A stretch of DNA of 16,137 nucleotides from Candidatus Pacearchaeota archaeon. Its GTDB lineage: Archaea; Nanobdellota; Nanobdellia; Pacearchaeales; GW2011-AR1. The notes under the pieces are model-generated. The model was not told the DNA's origin. It did no database searches and saw only the letters and a program-made list of their open reading frames with translations. Made by a program: the position numbers and the translations under genes. Positions 7,224 through 13,980 of the stretch are shown here, in pieces. The stretch covers positions 3,037 through 19,173 of the forward strand of contig NZDU01000018.1 in assembly GCA_002688875.1 (NCBI GenBank), read 5' to 3'. Within the stretch, counting starts at the first letter, position 1. Every line of letters starts with the position of its first letter.

Positions 7224-7342
7224 ATAATGAGTATTTTAAATAAATATTTTTTATTTATAAACAATGTTGTGTTAGAATGATATTACTGAGGATTGATGAA
7301 AATATGGATGAATTTAAAAGGTGTTTTATTATCTCTAAAGAT

Positions 7343-7350
7343 TTTTATAT
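7343..7350 (+). promoter_or_regulatory. TATA box for the 7372 gene
   Basis: TTTTATAT, centred about 26 bases before ATG 7372. Confidence 0.5.
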
Positions 7351-7371
7351 TCTTATTTTTATATTAAAGAG

Positions 7372-7590
7372 ATGGATTTAGTTAAGATAGTTAGAAGTTT
7401 TGTAACTGGAAATGGTTTAAAAGATGAAAATGTAAGATTATTAGATTATATTCCTTTGGGCGTAGGACCATTTTTGTATCATAGAAGAAATAAAGATTCT
7501 TATGAAGGGAGTGATTTTAGACAATTGGTTGCCGTAAATATCGCGATAACCGCTTTGCCACTTATTTATTATTTTCATTTATATAAATAA
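7372..7590 (+). CDS. Small hypothetical protein with C-terminal hydrophobic helix
   Basis: 72 residues. A short basic N-terminal region and a PLGVGPFLYHRR segment are followed by a roughly 20-residue hydrophobic stretch near the C-terminus. The TATA box at 7343 fits a leaderless start. It has fewer G-ending codons than CysRS next door. No family recognised. Confidence 0.5.
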   Translation: MDLVKIVRSFVTGNGLKDENVRLLDYIPLGVGPFLYHRRNKDSYEGSDFRQLVAVNIAITALPLIYYFHLYK

Positions 7591-7607
7591 TTTCTTATTA
7601 ACAAGAT

Positions 7608-7615
7608 TTTTATAT
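7608..7615 (+). promoter_or_regulatory. TATA box of cysS
   Basis: TTTTATAT, centred about 26 bases before ATG 7636. Confidence 0.55.
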
Positions 7616-7635
7616 GTTGAATTAATAATTATCTT

Positions 7636-9003
7636 ATGGTATTAAAATTATATAATACTCTTGGGAGGAAGAAGCAAGTGTTTAAACCGATTAAGGGTAA
7701 TAGTGTGGGGATGTATAGTTGTGGGCCTACGGTTTATTGGTATCAGCATATTGGTAATATTAGGTCGTATGTTTTTGCGGATGTGCTTAAGAGGGTTTTG
7801 ATTTATGATGGGTTTAAAGTTAAGGAGGTTATTAATATTACTGATGTTGGGCATTTGACTTCGGATGGGGATGAAGGGGAGGATAAGATGGAGAAGGCGG
7901 CTAAGAAGGAGGGGAGGAGTGCTAGGGAAATAGCTGATTATTATTTTAAAATTTTTGAGAAGGATTTGGATAGTGTTAATTTTATTATGCCTGATAAGTG
8001 GGTTAAGGCTAGTGGACATATTAAAGAACAGATTGATATGATTAAAAAACTTGAGGATAAGGGATTTGTGTATAAGACTGATGATGGAGTTTATTTTGAT
8101 ACTTCAAAGGTTAAGAATTATGGGGAGTTGGGTTTGTTGGATAAGGAAGGGCTTGAGGCTGGGAAAAGGGTTGATTTGGGTGATAAGAAGAATAAAACTG
8201 ATTTTGCTTTGTGGAAGTTTTCTGAGAAGGGTAGTAAGAGGCAACAGGAATGGAAGAGTCCTTGGGGAGTGGGGTTTCCGGGATGGCATATTGAATGTAG
8301 TGCGATGAGTAGTAAGTATTTAGGTAAGAGGTTTGATATTCATACTGGAGGGATGGATCATATAACGGTTCATCATACAAATGAGATTGCGCAGAGTGAG
8401 AGTGCGTTAGGGGTTAAAGGGTGGGTTAAGTATTGGTTGCATGGAGCTTTTCTGAATTTTGGGGGTGAGAAGATTAGTAAGAGTAAGGGGGGGTTTTATA
8501 CATTGACTGAGCTTTCTGAGAAAGGATATGATCCTTTAGTTTTTAGATATTATTTACTTACTGGACATTATAGAACTCAGATGAATTTTACTTTGGAAAA
8601 TTTGGATAGTGCTAAGACTTCTCTTAAGAGGTTGAAGAATATACTTAGCGAGGTTAAGGATGATGGGAAGATTAATGAGATGTATTTGAAGAAGTTTGAG
8701 AAAGCAATTGATGATGATTTAGATATGCCTCGGGCTTTAGCTGTGTTATGGTCTTTTGTTCGGGATGCTAAGGCTGTTGGGAAGATTAAAACAATTAAAA
8801 AGATGGATAGTGTGTTTGGGTTGGATTTGTTGGTTAGTGAGAAGTTGGAGGTTCCTGTTGGTGTTTTGAAATTGGTTAAGGATAGGGAGAAAGCTCGAGC
8901 TGAGAAGGATTGGGCTAAGGCTGATGAGTTGAGGGATGAGATTGCTAGGAAAGGTTTTAAGGTGGATGATACTGGGAGTGGGAGTAAGGTTCAGAAAATA
9001 TAA
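7636..9003 (+). CDS. cysS: Cysteinyl-tRNA synthetase
   Basis: Cytoplasmic class I aminoacyl-tRNA synthetase that charges tRNA-Cys; 455 residues, the usual length. The HIGH motif appears as HIGN (38-41) and the KMSKS motif as KISKS (279-283). The zinc-site residues known from E. coli (C28, C209, H234, E238) align with C29 (in YSCGPTVY), C221 (in HIECSAM), H246 and E250 (in HHTNE). The common HHENE is HHTNE here, leaving both presumed ligands in place. The DALR/anticodon-binding region follows to the C-terminus. It has its own TATA box, and the next gene has a separate promoter, so it is probably monocistronic. Codon use is strongly biased to G- and T-rich codons. Confidence 0.96.
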   Translation: MVLKLYNTLGRKKQVFKPIKGNSVGMYSCGPTVYWYQHIGNIRSYVFADVLKRVLIYDGFKVKEVINITDVGHLTSDGDEGEDKMEKAAKKEGRSAREIADYYFKIFEKDLDSVNFIMPDKWVKASGHIKEQIDMIKKLEDKGFVYKTDDGVYFDTSKVKNYGELGLLDKEGLEAGKRVDLGDKKNKTDFALWKFSEKGSKRQQEWKSPWGVGFPGWHIECSAMSSKYLGKRFDIHTGGMDHITVHHTNEIAQSESALGVKGWVKYWLHGAFLNFGGEKISKSKGGFYTLTELSEKGYDPLVFRYYLLTGHYRTQMNFTLENLDSAKTSLKRLKNILSEVKDDGKINEMYLKKFEKAIDDDLDMPRALAVLWSFVRDAKAVGKIKTIKKMDSVFGLDLLVSEKLEVPVGVLKLVKDREKARAEKDWAKADELRDEIARKGFKVDDTGSGSKVQKI

Positions 9004-9008
9004 AAAGA

Positions 9009-9016
9009 TATAAAAA
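9009..9016 (+). promoter_or_regulatory. TATA box for the multi-pass membrane gene
   Basis: TATAAAAA with its centre about 26-30 bases before ATG 9043. It excludes the in-frame TTG at 9022 as the usual start. Confidence 0.5.
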
Positions 9017-9042
9017 GGGGGTTGGTTTGTGATAATTACAAG

Positions 9043-9891
9043 ATGAGATTCACAGAGATATTTGCAAAGAGTTTTGATGAGTATAAGAAGAGTTTTGGAA
9101 GTATTTTTAAGTTGGCGTTTGTTTTTGTGGCGATTCCTTCTTTGTTGGGAATTATTGTTTTATATTTGATGAGTCTTAGTGATCCGGTTTTTTATAGTGC
9201 TTTTGTTAATGGTGATTTTGAAGGGTTGAGTGCTATGTTTTATTTTGTTATTTTTTTGTTGTCGATGATTAGTGTTGTTTTGTATGTTATGTTTGAGGCT
9301 GGGTTGGTTAAGGAAAGTTTGAGGGGTCGGATTGGGTTTGGGGCTTCGATTGAATCTAGTAAGAAGTATTTTTGGAAGTTTGTTTGGTATGGCATAGTTA
9401 GTATTTTTTTACTTGGGTTGTTGTTTTTGGCTTTTATAATACCTGGGATTATTTTTATGATATATTGGTCTTTGGCTGTTTATGTTTATTTTGATAGTAG
9501 GAAGAGTGTTATAGAATCGTTTAGAACTAGTTTTCATATAGTTAGAGGGAATTGGTGGAGGATTTTTGGGTATACTATATTAATAGTTTTGTTAGTCGGG
9601 GTTGTTGGACTGATCCTGGATTTGTTTACTGTTCCGATGGCGTTGTATATTGAGAGTTTGGCCAGTCCTTCGTTAGGAGTTGTGTTTATTAATTTTTTAA
9701 TTGAGGATGTTGTGAACTTTTTTAATATATTGATAACTGTGCCCTTTATAGTGTTGTTTTATAAGAATATTTATTTGAGGTTGAGGAAGGAGAAGAGAGG
9801 TGTTGGGCGAGGTGTTAGTAAGGCGAGTAAGGATGAGAAAGAGAAGAGGGGTGGGAAGGGGAAGAAGGGCGGAAAAGGGAAGAAGAGATAA
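9043..9891 (+). CDS. Multi-pass membrane protein (YciC/GDPD-membrane-domain-like) with Lys/Gly-rich tail
   Basis: 282 residues with five to six hydrophobic segments. The pattern IIPGIIFMIYW, then D-S-R-K-S-V-I-E-S-F-R-T-S, then RGNWWR in the loop between helices resembles the broad family that includes UPF0259 and the membrane domain of some glycerophosphodiester phosphodiesterases (from memory, moderate). No catalytic domain is attached. The last approximately 30 residues are a K/G/R-rich cytoplasmic tail, similar in character to the tail of the 1677-2696 protein. A longer frame starts at TTG 9022; ATG 9043 fits the TATA box at 9009. Confidence 0.7.
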   Translation: MRFTEIFAKSFDEYKKSFGSIFKLAFVFVAIPSLLGIIVLYLMSLSDPVFYSAFVNGDFEGLSAMFYFVIFLLSMISVVLYVMFEAGLVKESLRGRIGFGASIESSKKYFWKFVWYGIVSIFLLGLLFLAFIIPGIIFMIYWSLAVYVYFDSRKSVIESFRTSFHIVRGNWWRIFGYTILIVLLVGVVGLILDLFTVPMALYIESLASPSLGVVFINFLIEDVVNFFNILITVPFIVLFYKNIYLRLRKEKRGVGRGVSKASKDEKEKRGGKGKKGGKGKKR

Positions 9892-9892
9892 A

Positions 9893-9900
9893 TATAAAAA
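9893..9900 (+). promoter_or_regulatory. TATA box for the 9922 gene pair
   Basis: TATAAAAA begins right after the preceding stop and is centred 26 bases before ATG 9922. Confidence 0.5.
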
Positions 9901-9921
9901 TAATTGTTTGTTAGTTGTTCT

Positions 9922-10023
9922 ATGTTAGATGAGATGATAGAGAAGGCTAATTTAATATTGTTGTTTGTGATGTTTTTATTGATTGTTGCTCTTAGCGTAT
10001 GGTTAGTTGTGAGGATTCTTTAA
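9922..10023 (+). CDS. Very small single-pass membrane protein (33 residues)
   Basis: ATG 9922 to TAA 10023 encodes a short acidic start (MLDEMIEKAN) followed by about 20 hydrophobic residues and a final V-V-R-I-L. Support comes from a TATA box 26 bases upstream and from the next gene starting one base after its stop (10025), as in an operon. No family recognised; it could be a membrane subunit or regulator of the next gene's product. Confidence 0.5.
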   Translation: MLDEMIEKANLILLFVMFLLIVALSVWLVVRIL

Positions 10024-10024
10024 G

Positions 10025-10309
10025 ATGAAAAGAAGGAAGATATTGGACGTTTTTTATTTAATGATCGTTGTTCTAGTAATTATTTTTGGATTATTTCTTT
10101 TGTATCAAGTGATATTAAAGATTCTTGGGGGATCTTGGACTACTGAGGCGGTTGTTATTTCTTTGTTGGTGTTGTTGATAAGTATGGTTTTTGTTATAGC
10201 ATCTAGCCAGATAAAATTGAGTGTAGATTATGGATATTTTAAAAGGGAGAACAGTCGATTTAGAGAATATATCTATAAAGAGTTAAGAGAGATAAAGGAT
10301 AAGATATAA
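10025..10309 (+). CDS. Small two-helix membrane protein
   Basis: 94 residues: basic start, two membrane helices (about 9-32 and 41-62), then a charged C-terminal helix of about 30 residues that should be cytoplasmic. It follows the 33-residue gene by one base, so the pair is probably cotranscribed and translationally linked. Its stop codon lies inside the TATA box of RuBisCO. Family not recognised. Confidence 0.55.
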   Translation: MKRRKILDVFYLMIVVLVIIFGLFLLYQVILKILGGSWTTEAVVISLLVLLISMVFVIASSQIKLSVDYGYFKRENSRFREYIYKELREIKDKI

Positions 10310-10312
10310 AAA
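10305..10312 (+). promoter_or_regulatory. TATA box of RuBisCO, overlapping the upstream stop codon
   Basis: TATAAAAA overlaps the TAA at 10307-10309. The predicted start is near 10334, leaving a leader of about 12 bases before ATG 10347, unlike the leaderless neighbours. Confidence 0.5.
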
Positions 10313-10346
10313 CTTGTTTTGATTGTTTGATTGAAGAGAGTGTGAT

Positions 10347-11747
10347 ATGGCAGTACAATTGGATTATTTAGCGAAGAAGGGTTGGAAGGCTAGTAGTAAG
10401 AATCATCTTGTTACTTTGATTAAGATGGAGTTGAGTGAGGTTGCTGTTAAGGAGGCTAAGGGGAGTGGGAAGAGTTTGAGGAAGGTTTTTGAGGAGGGGT
10501 GTGCTTCGGTGGCGGCTGAGAGTAGTACTGGTACTTGGACTAAGGTATTTGATGGGAAGGGTTCGGGGATTCCTCTTGCGGCTAAGAAGAAAGCTGTGGC
10601 GTTTGATTTGGATTATAGGAATCATATGTTTAAAGTTGCTTATCCTATTGATTTGTTTGAGTTGGATAATATTAGTGGGTTGTTGGCTGGGATTGTTGGG
10701 AATATTGCGGGGATGAAGATGGTTAGTGGGATGAGAATTTTTGATGTTAGGTTTCCTAAGAAAATGGTTAAGGCGTTTCTTGGTCCGAGGTTTGGTGTTC
10801 GTGGGGTTCGTAGGTTTTTGGGGAAGAAGAAAGGTTGTTTACTTGCTACGGTTCCTAAACCTAAGATTGGGAGGACGGCTAAGGAGCAGGCGTTATTGGC
10901 TAGAGATTTGTTTTCGGCTGGGGATGGGAGTTATGAAGGGATTAAGGATGATGAGAATCTTACAAATTTGTATTTTAATAAGTTTGATAAAAGGTGTAGG
11001 TTGGTTCATAATGAGAGGAAGAGGGCGGAGAAGATTAGTGCTAGAAAGAAATTTTATTTGTGTAATGTTACGCATTCGAATATGGATAAGATGGTTGATC
11101 GTGCTAATTTGATTAAGAAAAATGGGGGGAGGTTTATGATGGTGGATGTGGTGACGACGGGGTTTAGTGCTGTTGATAGTTTGCGTCGGAAGAATTTGGG
11201 GTTGGCGATTCATGCGCATAGGGCTATGCATGGATTTGTTACTAGAGATAATAGCGAGGGGGTTCATGGTTCTGGTTTGTTGGAAGGGTTTAGTATTTCG
11301 ATGGTTGTTATGGCTAAGTTGTTTCGGTTGTTGGGAGTTGATTCGATACATGGTGGTAGTCCGTTGGCTAAGATGGAGGATTATGGTGAGGCGGTTTATA
11401 TTAGTAAGGTTTTGCAGGAGAAGCATTTAAAACCTGATAAGAAGATTCCTAGTTTGGGGCAGGAGTGGTTTCATATTAAGCCGGTTTGGATGACGGCTAG
11501 TGGGGGGTTGCATCCTGGGGATTTTGAGAAGATTCTTAAGTTGTTGGGGGAAGATATTATAATTCAATGTGGGGGTGGGGTTTTGGGGCATCCTCAAGGG
11601 GTGAAGCCAGGGGTTATTGCTGCGCAGCAGGCTCGCTCTTTGTTTGAGAATGGAATTAGTGTTAGGAAGTTTGTTAAGGAAGAGGATTGTTCTGAGTTGG
11701 CTCGGGCTGTTGGGGAGTGGGGGTATGGGCCTAGGATTGTTTATTGA
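10347..11747 (+). CDS. rbcL: RuBisCO large subunit, form III-type
   Basis: Carboxylates ribulose 1,5-bisphosphate to two 3-phosphoglycerate; in archaea, form III enzymes serve AMP/nucleoside salvage. 466 residues. Residues matching the spinach active site are present: E58, T63, W64 (AAESSTGTW), N119, K171 and K173 (KPK), K200 with D202 and E203 (KDDE; carbamylated Lys and Mg ligands), H291 and R292 (HRAMH), H335, K342 (loop 6), S385 (SGG) and the GGG at 409-411. Flanking motifs are altered: GGxDF before the Lys reads GSYEG, loop 6 GKxEG reads AKMED, and KPKxGL reads KPKIGR. The enzyme therefore looks active but divergent. AMP phosphorylase and ribose-1,5-bisphosphate isomerase, the usual partners, are not in the window. 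Exact subtype needs a tree. Confidence 0.93.
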   Translation: MAVQLDYLAKKGWKASSKNHLVTLIKMELSEVAVKEAKGSGKSLRKVFEEGCASVAAESSTGTWTKVFDGKGSGIPLAAKKKAVAFDLDYRNHMFKVAYPIDLFELDNISGLLAGIVGNIAGMKMVSGMRIFDVRFPKKMVKAFLGPRFGVRGVRRFLGKKKGCLLATVPKPKIGRTAKEQALLARDLFSAGDGSYEGIKDDENLTNLYFNKFDKRCRLVHNERKRAEKISARKKFYLCNVTHSNMDKMVDRANLIKKNGGRFMMVDVVTTGFSAVDSLRRKNLGLAIHAHRAMHGFVTRDNSEGVHGSGLLEGFSISMVVMAKLFRLLGVDSIHGGSPLAKMEDYGEAVYISKVLQEKHLKPDKKIPSLGQEWFHIKPVWMTASGGLHPGDFEKILKLLGEDIIIQCGGGVLGHPQGVKPGVIAAQQARSLFENGISVRKFVKEEDCSELARAVGEWGYGPRIVY

Positions 11748-11763
11748 GGTTTAGGATTGTTTG

Positions 11764-12066
11764 TTAGTAAAGTTTATCATTATCTATTTCATCAATAAAT
11801 TCATAAATTTCTTTTTTCATTCTAGGATTTAGTGAAACGTGTAATTCTCCTGTTGATGGTTTAATATACAATAGGTTGTAATTTACTAAAAGTTTTGTGG
11901 CTTTGTTAATATGTTTCTTTCCTTTATTGCTGTCTCTAATATAATTTGGCAGGCTTTTGAGTACTTTTTTTAGTTCTGAATGTGCTCCTCCCCATTTATC
12001 TAATCCAATTAGTCTCTCTAGTATTAGTTTTGCTATTAATTTTATTTTTTTATCACTTTCTTCCAT
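11764..12066 (-). CDS. Winged-helix-like small protein
   Basis: 100 residues from ATG 12066. The frame extends upstream to 12150, but that stretch reads through a hairpin repeat, and a TATA-like ATAAAATATTTA (12080-12091) lies before ATG 12066. The protein is helical and basic in its first two thirds, and its last third (LLYIKPSTGELHVSLNP) looks like a beta wing. A DNA-binding winged helix is plausible but the family is not firmly recognised. It converges on RuBisCO with a 16-base gap. Base composition is unlike RuBisCO. Confidence 0.5.
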   Translation of the reverse strand: MEESDKKIKLIAKLILERLIGLDKWGGAHSELKKVLKSLPNYIRDSNKGKKHINKATKLLVNYNLLYIKPSTGELHVSLNPRMKKEIYEFIDEIDNDKLY

Positions 12067-12104
12067 TGTATGTGTAGATAAATATTTTATCTGAGGAATC
12101 AGAA

Positions 12105-12130
12105 AACCACACCCTTCAGGGTGTGTGGTT
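12105..12130. repeat. Hairpin repeat 1 (IS200/IS605-end-like)
   Basis: AACCACACCC (12105-12114) pairs with GGGTGTGTGGTT (12119-12130) apart from a two-base bulge, around a TTCA loop. Related in sequence to the hairpin at 12164. Short C/G-rich hairpins of this kind mark the ends of IS200/IS605 elements; no TnpA or TnpB frame is present. Confidence 0.5.
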
Positions 12131-12163
12131 CCTCTAGATCCTAAAAACAAAGGCCTTTATCAA

Positions 12164-12185
12164 ACCACGCCTTTTAAGGTGTGGT
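12164..12185. repeat. Hairpin repeat 2 (related to repeat 1)
   Basis: ACCACGCCTT (12164-12173) pairs with AAGGTGTGGT (12176-12185), with one G-T, around a two-base centre. Shares the ACCAC-C-CCTT arm with repeat 1, 59 bases upstream. Confidence 0.5.
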
Positions 12186-12212
12186 GGCCATTGTTTTTTT
12201 GATATAAAAGTT

Positions 12213-12250
12213 TCTTCTATTTTGGAATGATACTATATCAAAACAGAAGA
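12213..12250. promoter_or_regulatory. Candidate operator: 12-bp inverted repeat abutting the TATA box
   Basis: TCTTCTATTTTG (12213-12224) and CAAAACAGAAGA (12239-12250) are inverted copies with one mismatch, 14 bases apart, ending exactly where the TATA box starts (12251). A second perfect inverted repeat, TTTTGATATA (12197-12206) with TATATCAAAA (12234-12243), overlaps it. The placement suggests control, perhaps autoregulation, of the winged-helix gene downstream. Confidence 0.45.
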
Positions 12251-12258
12251 TTTATAAG
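12251..12258 (+). promoter_or_regulatory. TATA box of the winged-helix regulator gene
   Basis: TTTATAAG, centred 26 bases before ATG 12280. Confidence 0.55.
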
Positions 12259-12279
12259 TAAGTGTTTATTAGAAGTTGA

Positions 12280-12603
12280 ATGGAGAGAACTAAATTTATA
12301 AACTATATGGGGGATACTCCTGTAATGAGGCTTTTTGATTTTTTGATTACTGGAAGAGATTTTGATTATAGTTTGAGTGATATTGCGAGGAATTCTGGGG
12401 TGGGGTGGGCAACGTTATATCGTATATGGCCAGGATTCATAGAAAATAAGTTAGTTGTTAATACGAGGAATATTGGGAATGCAAAATTGTTTAAGCTTAA
12501 TAGTGAAAGTGATGTTGTACAGAATCTGATTAAGTTATATAAATCTATTTTGAGGTCTGGTGTTGGATTGAGGGATGAAAGAGTTAGTGTTGTCGGGAAT
12601 TAG
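12280..12603 (+). CDS. Winged helix-turn-helix transcriptional regulator
   Basis: 107 residues. An N-terminal helix (about 12-25) is followed by a helix-turn-helix around YSLSDIARNSGVGWATLYR (about 30-48) and a wing (KLVVNTRNIGNAKLFKLN, about 56-73). A C-terminal helix (DVVQNLIKLYKSIL) probably dimerises. This layout matches MarR/ArsR-like single-domain archaeal regulators. No ligand domain is present. The start is fixed by the TATA box 26 bases upstream, next to a candidate operator. Its target could be itself or the flanking genes (inference). Confidence 0.75.
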   Translation: MERTKFINYMGDTPVMRLFDFLITGRDFDYSLSDIARNSGVGWATLYRIWPGFIENKLVVNTRNIGNAKLFKLNSESDVVQNLIKLYKSILRSGVGLRDERVSVVGN

Positions 12604-12637
12604 GTGGTTTTTGTTAAATGAAATAGGTTAGTTAATT

Positions 12638-12699
12638 CCTTCAACTGGGTTTATACCCCGGGAGCTTGCTCCGAGGGGAGGGGCGCATTAAGTTGAAGG
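12638..12699. repeat. Stem-closed element with internal CG-rich hairpin
   Basis: CCTTCAACT (12638-12646) and AGTTGAAGG (12691-12699) are a perfect 9-bp inverted repeat. They enclose CCCC-G-GGAGC (12656-12665), TT, and GCTCC-GA-GGGG (12668-12678), a second hairpin. Together with the hairpin at 12708 this looks like a REP- or PATE-type non-coding element. Confidence 0.45.
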
Positions 12700-12707
12700 T
12701 TAAAATA

Positions 12708-12725
12708 CCCCGCAGCTTGCTGCGG
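12708..12725. repeat. CCGCAGC-TT-GCTGCGG hairpin, sister of the 12656 hairpin
   Basis: CCGCAGC (12710-12716) and GCTGCGG (12719-12725) form a perfect 7-bp stem with a TT centre. Both this and the hairpin at 12656 have the form ATACCCCG...AGCTTGCT...CG. Confidence 0.5.
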
Positions 12726-12772
12726 AACGAACAAAGTGAGTGGTGGGTTTTTGATTCTATCGTAACAAAAAC

Positions 12773-12780
12773 CTTTTAAA
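12773..12780 (+). promoter_or_regulatory. TATA box of the MscS gene
   Basis: CTTTTAAA, centred 26 bases before ATG 12802; it lies after the hairpin element, so transcription of the channel gene is independent of the regulator upstream. Confidence 0.5.
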
Positions 12781-12801
12781 CTTGCTTTCTGGTTTGTTAT
12801 T

Positions 12802-13962
12802 ATGATATTCGACAATATTCCAGGTTTTATTGGGCTTAACAGTTATTTGAAGGCTGTTGTGGTTTTTGTGGTGTTGTTTGTTGTGTTGAGGTTGGTTTTA
12901 TATGTTGGTGAGAAGGTTTTTATTAAGTTGACTAGTAAGACTGCGAGTGATTTGGATGATTTGATATTGGCTAAGAGTAGTCGGCCGTTGAATTTGACGT
13001 CTATGTTTGTTAGTTTGATTTTTGCGCTTAGGGAGTTGAGTTTTGGTGCGGGAGTTGAGGGGGTTGTGTATAATAGTTTGTATAGTTTGTTGGCGGTTAC
13101 ACTTGGGTATTTGGTTTTTGTGGTTGTGAATTTGTCGTTGGGTCGGGTTTGGAGGAAGTTGAGTGAGAAGACTGAGAGTGATATTGATGATACTTTAGGG
13201 CAGTTGGTTCAGGAGGCGCTTAGGATTATTTTGATTGTAGTTATTGCTATAATTGTGTTGAATATTTGGGGGGTTGAGATTGGGCCTTTTCTTGCTGGTT
13301 TGGGGATTGCTGGGTTGGCCGTTGCGCTTGCTTTGCAGCCGATTTTAGGGAATGTGTTTTCTGGGATTGCGATAATTATGGATGGGACGTTTAAGGTTGG
13401 AGATATTATTAAGATGGATAATGGGATGACTGGAGAGGTTTTTAAAATTGGGCTTCGGACGACGAGGATTAAGAGTTTTGATAATGATATGATAATTGTT
13501 CCGAATAGTGTTTTGGCTGGGGCTACTGTGCAGAACTTTTTGCAGCCGGATCATAGTGTTAGGGTGACTGTTGAGTTTGGGGTTGAGTATGGGGTTGATC
13601 CTGAGTATGTTAAGAAGTTTGTTTTGGAAGAGGTTGAGAGTATTGGTTTTATTGATAAGGATCAGGATGTTGCGGTTTTGTTTAGTGAGATGGCTGATAA
13701 CTCGTTGAATTTTAAGGTTAGGTTTTGGGTTGATGAGATTGGTAAGAAGTGGCCGGCTCATCAAGAGGCGATGAGTAAGATTTATCGTAGGTTGTATAAG
13801 GAAGAGATTGGGATACCTTATCCGCAGAGGACGGTTTGGATGAGGGATGATAAAGGTAAATCGCCTGATCCATCTGATAAAAAGTTTGATGGTGTTAGGG
13901 GGAAGTATTTTTCTGATTTTGGGAGGGAGTATGTTGAGGAGAAGGATGGTGAGAGGGGATGA
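12802..13962 (+). CDS. mscS: MscS-family mechanosensitive ion channel
   Basis: A membrane channel that opens under tension to release solutes during osmotic downshock. 386 residues, larger than E. coli MscS (286) because of extra N-terminal helices. Membrane segments lie near 16-36, 64-77, 90-115 and 138-157, then the pore-lining TM3 at about 160-195 (FLAGLGIAGLAVALALQ). The beta domain follows with V-G-D-I-I, G-E-V, R-T-T-R-I and VPNS motifs (about 199-237). A short K-T-x-S-D-[LI]-D-D loop motif occurs twice (about 46-53 and 123-130), suggesting a duplicated helical pair before the core. The C-terminus is charged. Confidence 0.92.
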   Translation: MIFDNIPGFIGLNSYLKAVVVFVVLFVVLRLVLYVGEKVFIKLTSKTASDLDDLILAKSSRPLNLTSMFVSLIFALRELSFGAGVEGVVYNSLYSLLAVTLGYLVFVVVNLSLGRVWRKLSEKTESDIDDTLGQLVQEALRIILIVVIAIIVLNIWGVEIGPFLAGLGIAGLAVALALQPILGNVFSGIAIIMDGTFKVGDIIKMDNGMTGEVFKIGLRTTRIKSFDNDMIIVPNSVLAGATVQNFLQPDHSVRVTVEFGVEYGVDPEYVKKFVLEEVESIGFIDKDQDVAVLFSEMADNSLNFKVRFWVDEIGKKWPAHQEAMSKIYRRLYKEEIGIPYPQRTVWMRDDKGKSPDPSDKKFDGVRGKYFSDFGREYVEEKDGERG

Positions 13963-13980
13963 TAAAAAGTAAGAATGTGG

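Noticed and set aside
7296..7367. 23-codon hydrophobic frame before the 7372 gene
   Set aside because: No TATA box or Shine-Dalgarno, and the TATA box for ATG 7372 lies within it; most likely chance.
7636..9003. Loss of zinc binding in CysRS because HHENE reads HHTNE
   Set aside because: Only the middle residue differs; the His and final Glu that match the known ligands, and both Cys, are present.
12067..12150. 28-residue N-terminal extension of the minus-strand winged-helix-like gene
   Set aside because: It reads through a hairpin repeat, while a TATA-like box sits just before ATG 12066.
12105..12725. CRISPR array
   Set aside because: The repeated units are hairpins of different sequence and spacing, not direct repeats with uniform spacers; no cas genes are present.
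12105..12725. Complete IS200/IS605 transposon
   Set aside because: Only end-like hairpins occur; neither a TnpA tyrosine transposase nor a TnpB frame exists in the interval, whose only frames are small winged-helix proteins.
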